A stretch of DNA of 5,963 nt from Acidobacteriota bacterium (lineage in GTDB: Bacteria > Acidobacteriota > Terriglobia > UBA7540). Position numbers and translations under genes: made by a program. The first letter of the stretch is position 1, and each line of letters opens with the position of its first letter. A model generated the notes under the pieces. The model was not told the DNA's origin. It did no database searches and saw nothing but the letters and a program-made list of their open reading frames with translations. Below are positions 5,913 to 5,963 of the stretch, piece after piece. Location: the NCBI GenBank assembly GCA_021780055.1, contig JAJXZM010000113.1, positions 1 through 5,963 of the forward strand. Reading direction: 5' to 3'.

Positions 5913-5963
5913 ATGGCGGGAAACGGCGCCAATTCGATCAGGGTCATGGGTATTGACCCGGGC
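5913..5963 (+). CDS. ruvC: RuvC Holliday-junction resolvase, N-terminal fragment
   Basis: Seventeen codons up to the window edge encode MAGNGANSIRVMGIDPG. The RVMGIDPG segment matches the first beta-strand of RuvC (E. coli ILGIDPG), where the Asp (here residue 15, E. coli Asp7) is a catalytic metal ligand of this Holliday-junction endonuclease. The rest of the gene lies outside. The start is uncertain: ATG 5913 already adds eight residues relative to E. coli and has no Shine-Dalgarno; GTG 5895 is in frame and has TGAGG (5881-5885) nine bases upstream, adding six more residues. Because only 17 residues are seen, other actin-like-fold or RNase H-like proteins with an IDPG start (for example YqgF-like) cannot be fully excluded, but RuvC is the best match. 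Confidence 0.7.
   Translation, partial: MAGNGANSIRVMGIDPG

Overview
The window reads as a piece of bacterial chromosome with GC-rich genes and a few AT-richer intergenic islands. Gene content and style suggest an Acidobacteriota-like or similar soil bacterium: a membrane-anchored MutS-like ATPase, a secreted P1-family peptidase, a zinc-ribbon membrane protein, and a ruvC start at the right edge. No rRNA or other phylogenetic marker is complete here, so that assignment is an inference.

Layout. At the extreme left, a strong Shine-Dalgarno and ATG on the minus strand mark the first two codons of a gene that leaves the window. Positions 22-320 hold no convincing gene but contain several short AT-rich palindromes. 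A minus-strand gene (321-842) encodes a small protein with one zinc ribbon and hydrophobic segments. It is divergent from a plus-strand MutS-family gene (973-2802) that keeps the core and ATPase regions, lacks the mismatch-reading domain and carries two pairs of membrane segments. The same strand continues with a DmpA/P1-family N-terminal-nucleophile peptidase bearing a signal peptide (2932-4116) and an Old Yellow Enzyme of the YqjM/XenA class (4206-5300). These three lie in one direction and could be partly co-transcribed, but their functions do not form an obvious pathway.

The stretch from 5301 to 5912 is non-coding as far as can be seen. It contains a -35-like element followed by a GC-rich segment with two mutually exclusive helices (possible structured RNA), then an A-rich array of about 66-bp tandem repeats with A-tracts and ACGAA motifs spaced about one helical turn apart. 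The right edge holds the first 17 codons of ruvC, ending just after the family's IDPG motif.

The most interesting items are the membrane-anchored MutS-like ATPase, the 5346-5495 structured segment and the 5557-5714 repeat array. None can be called a new system from sequence alone.
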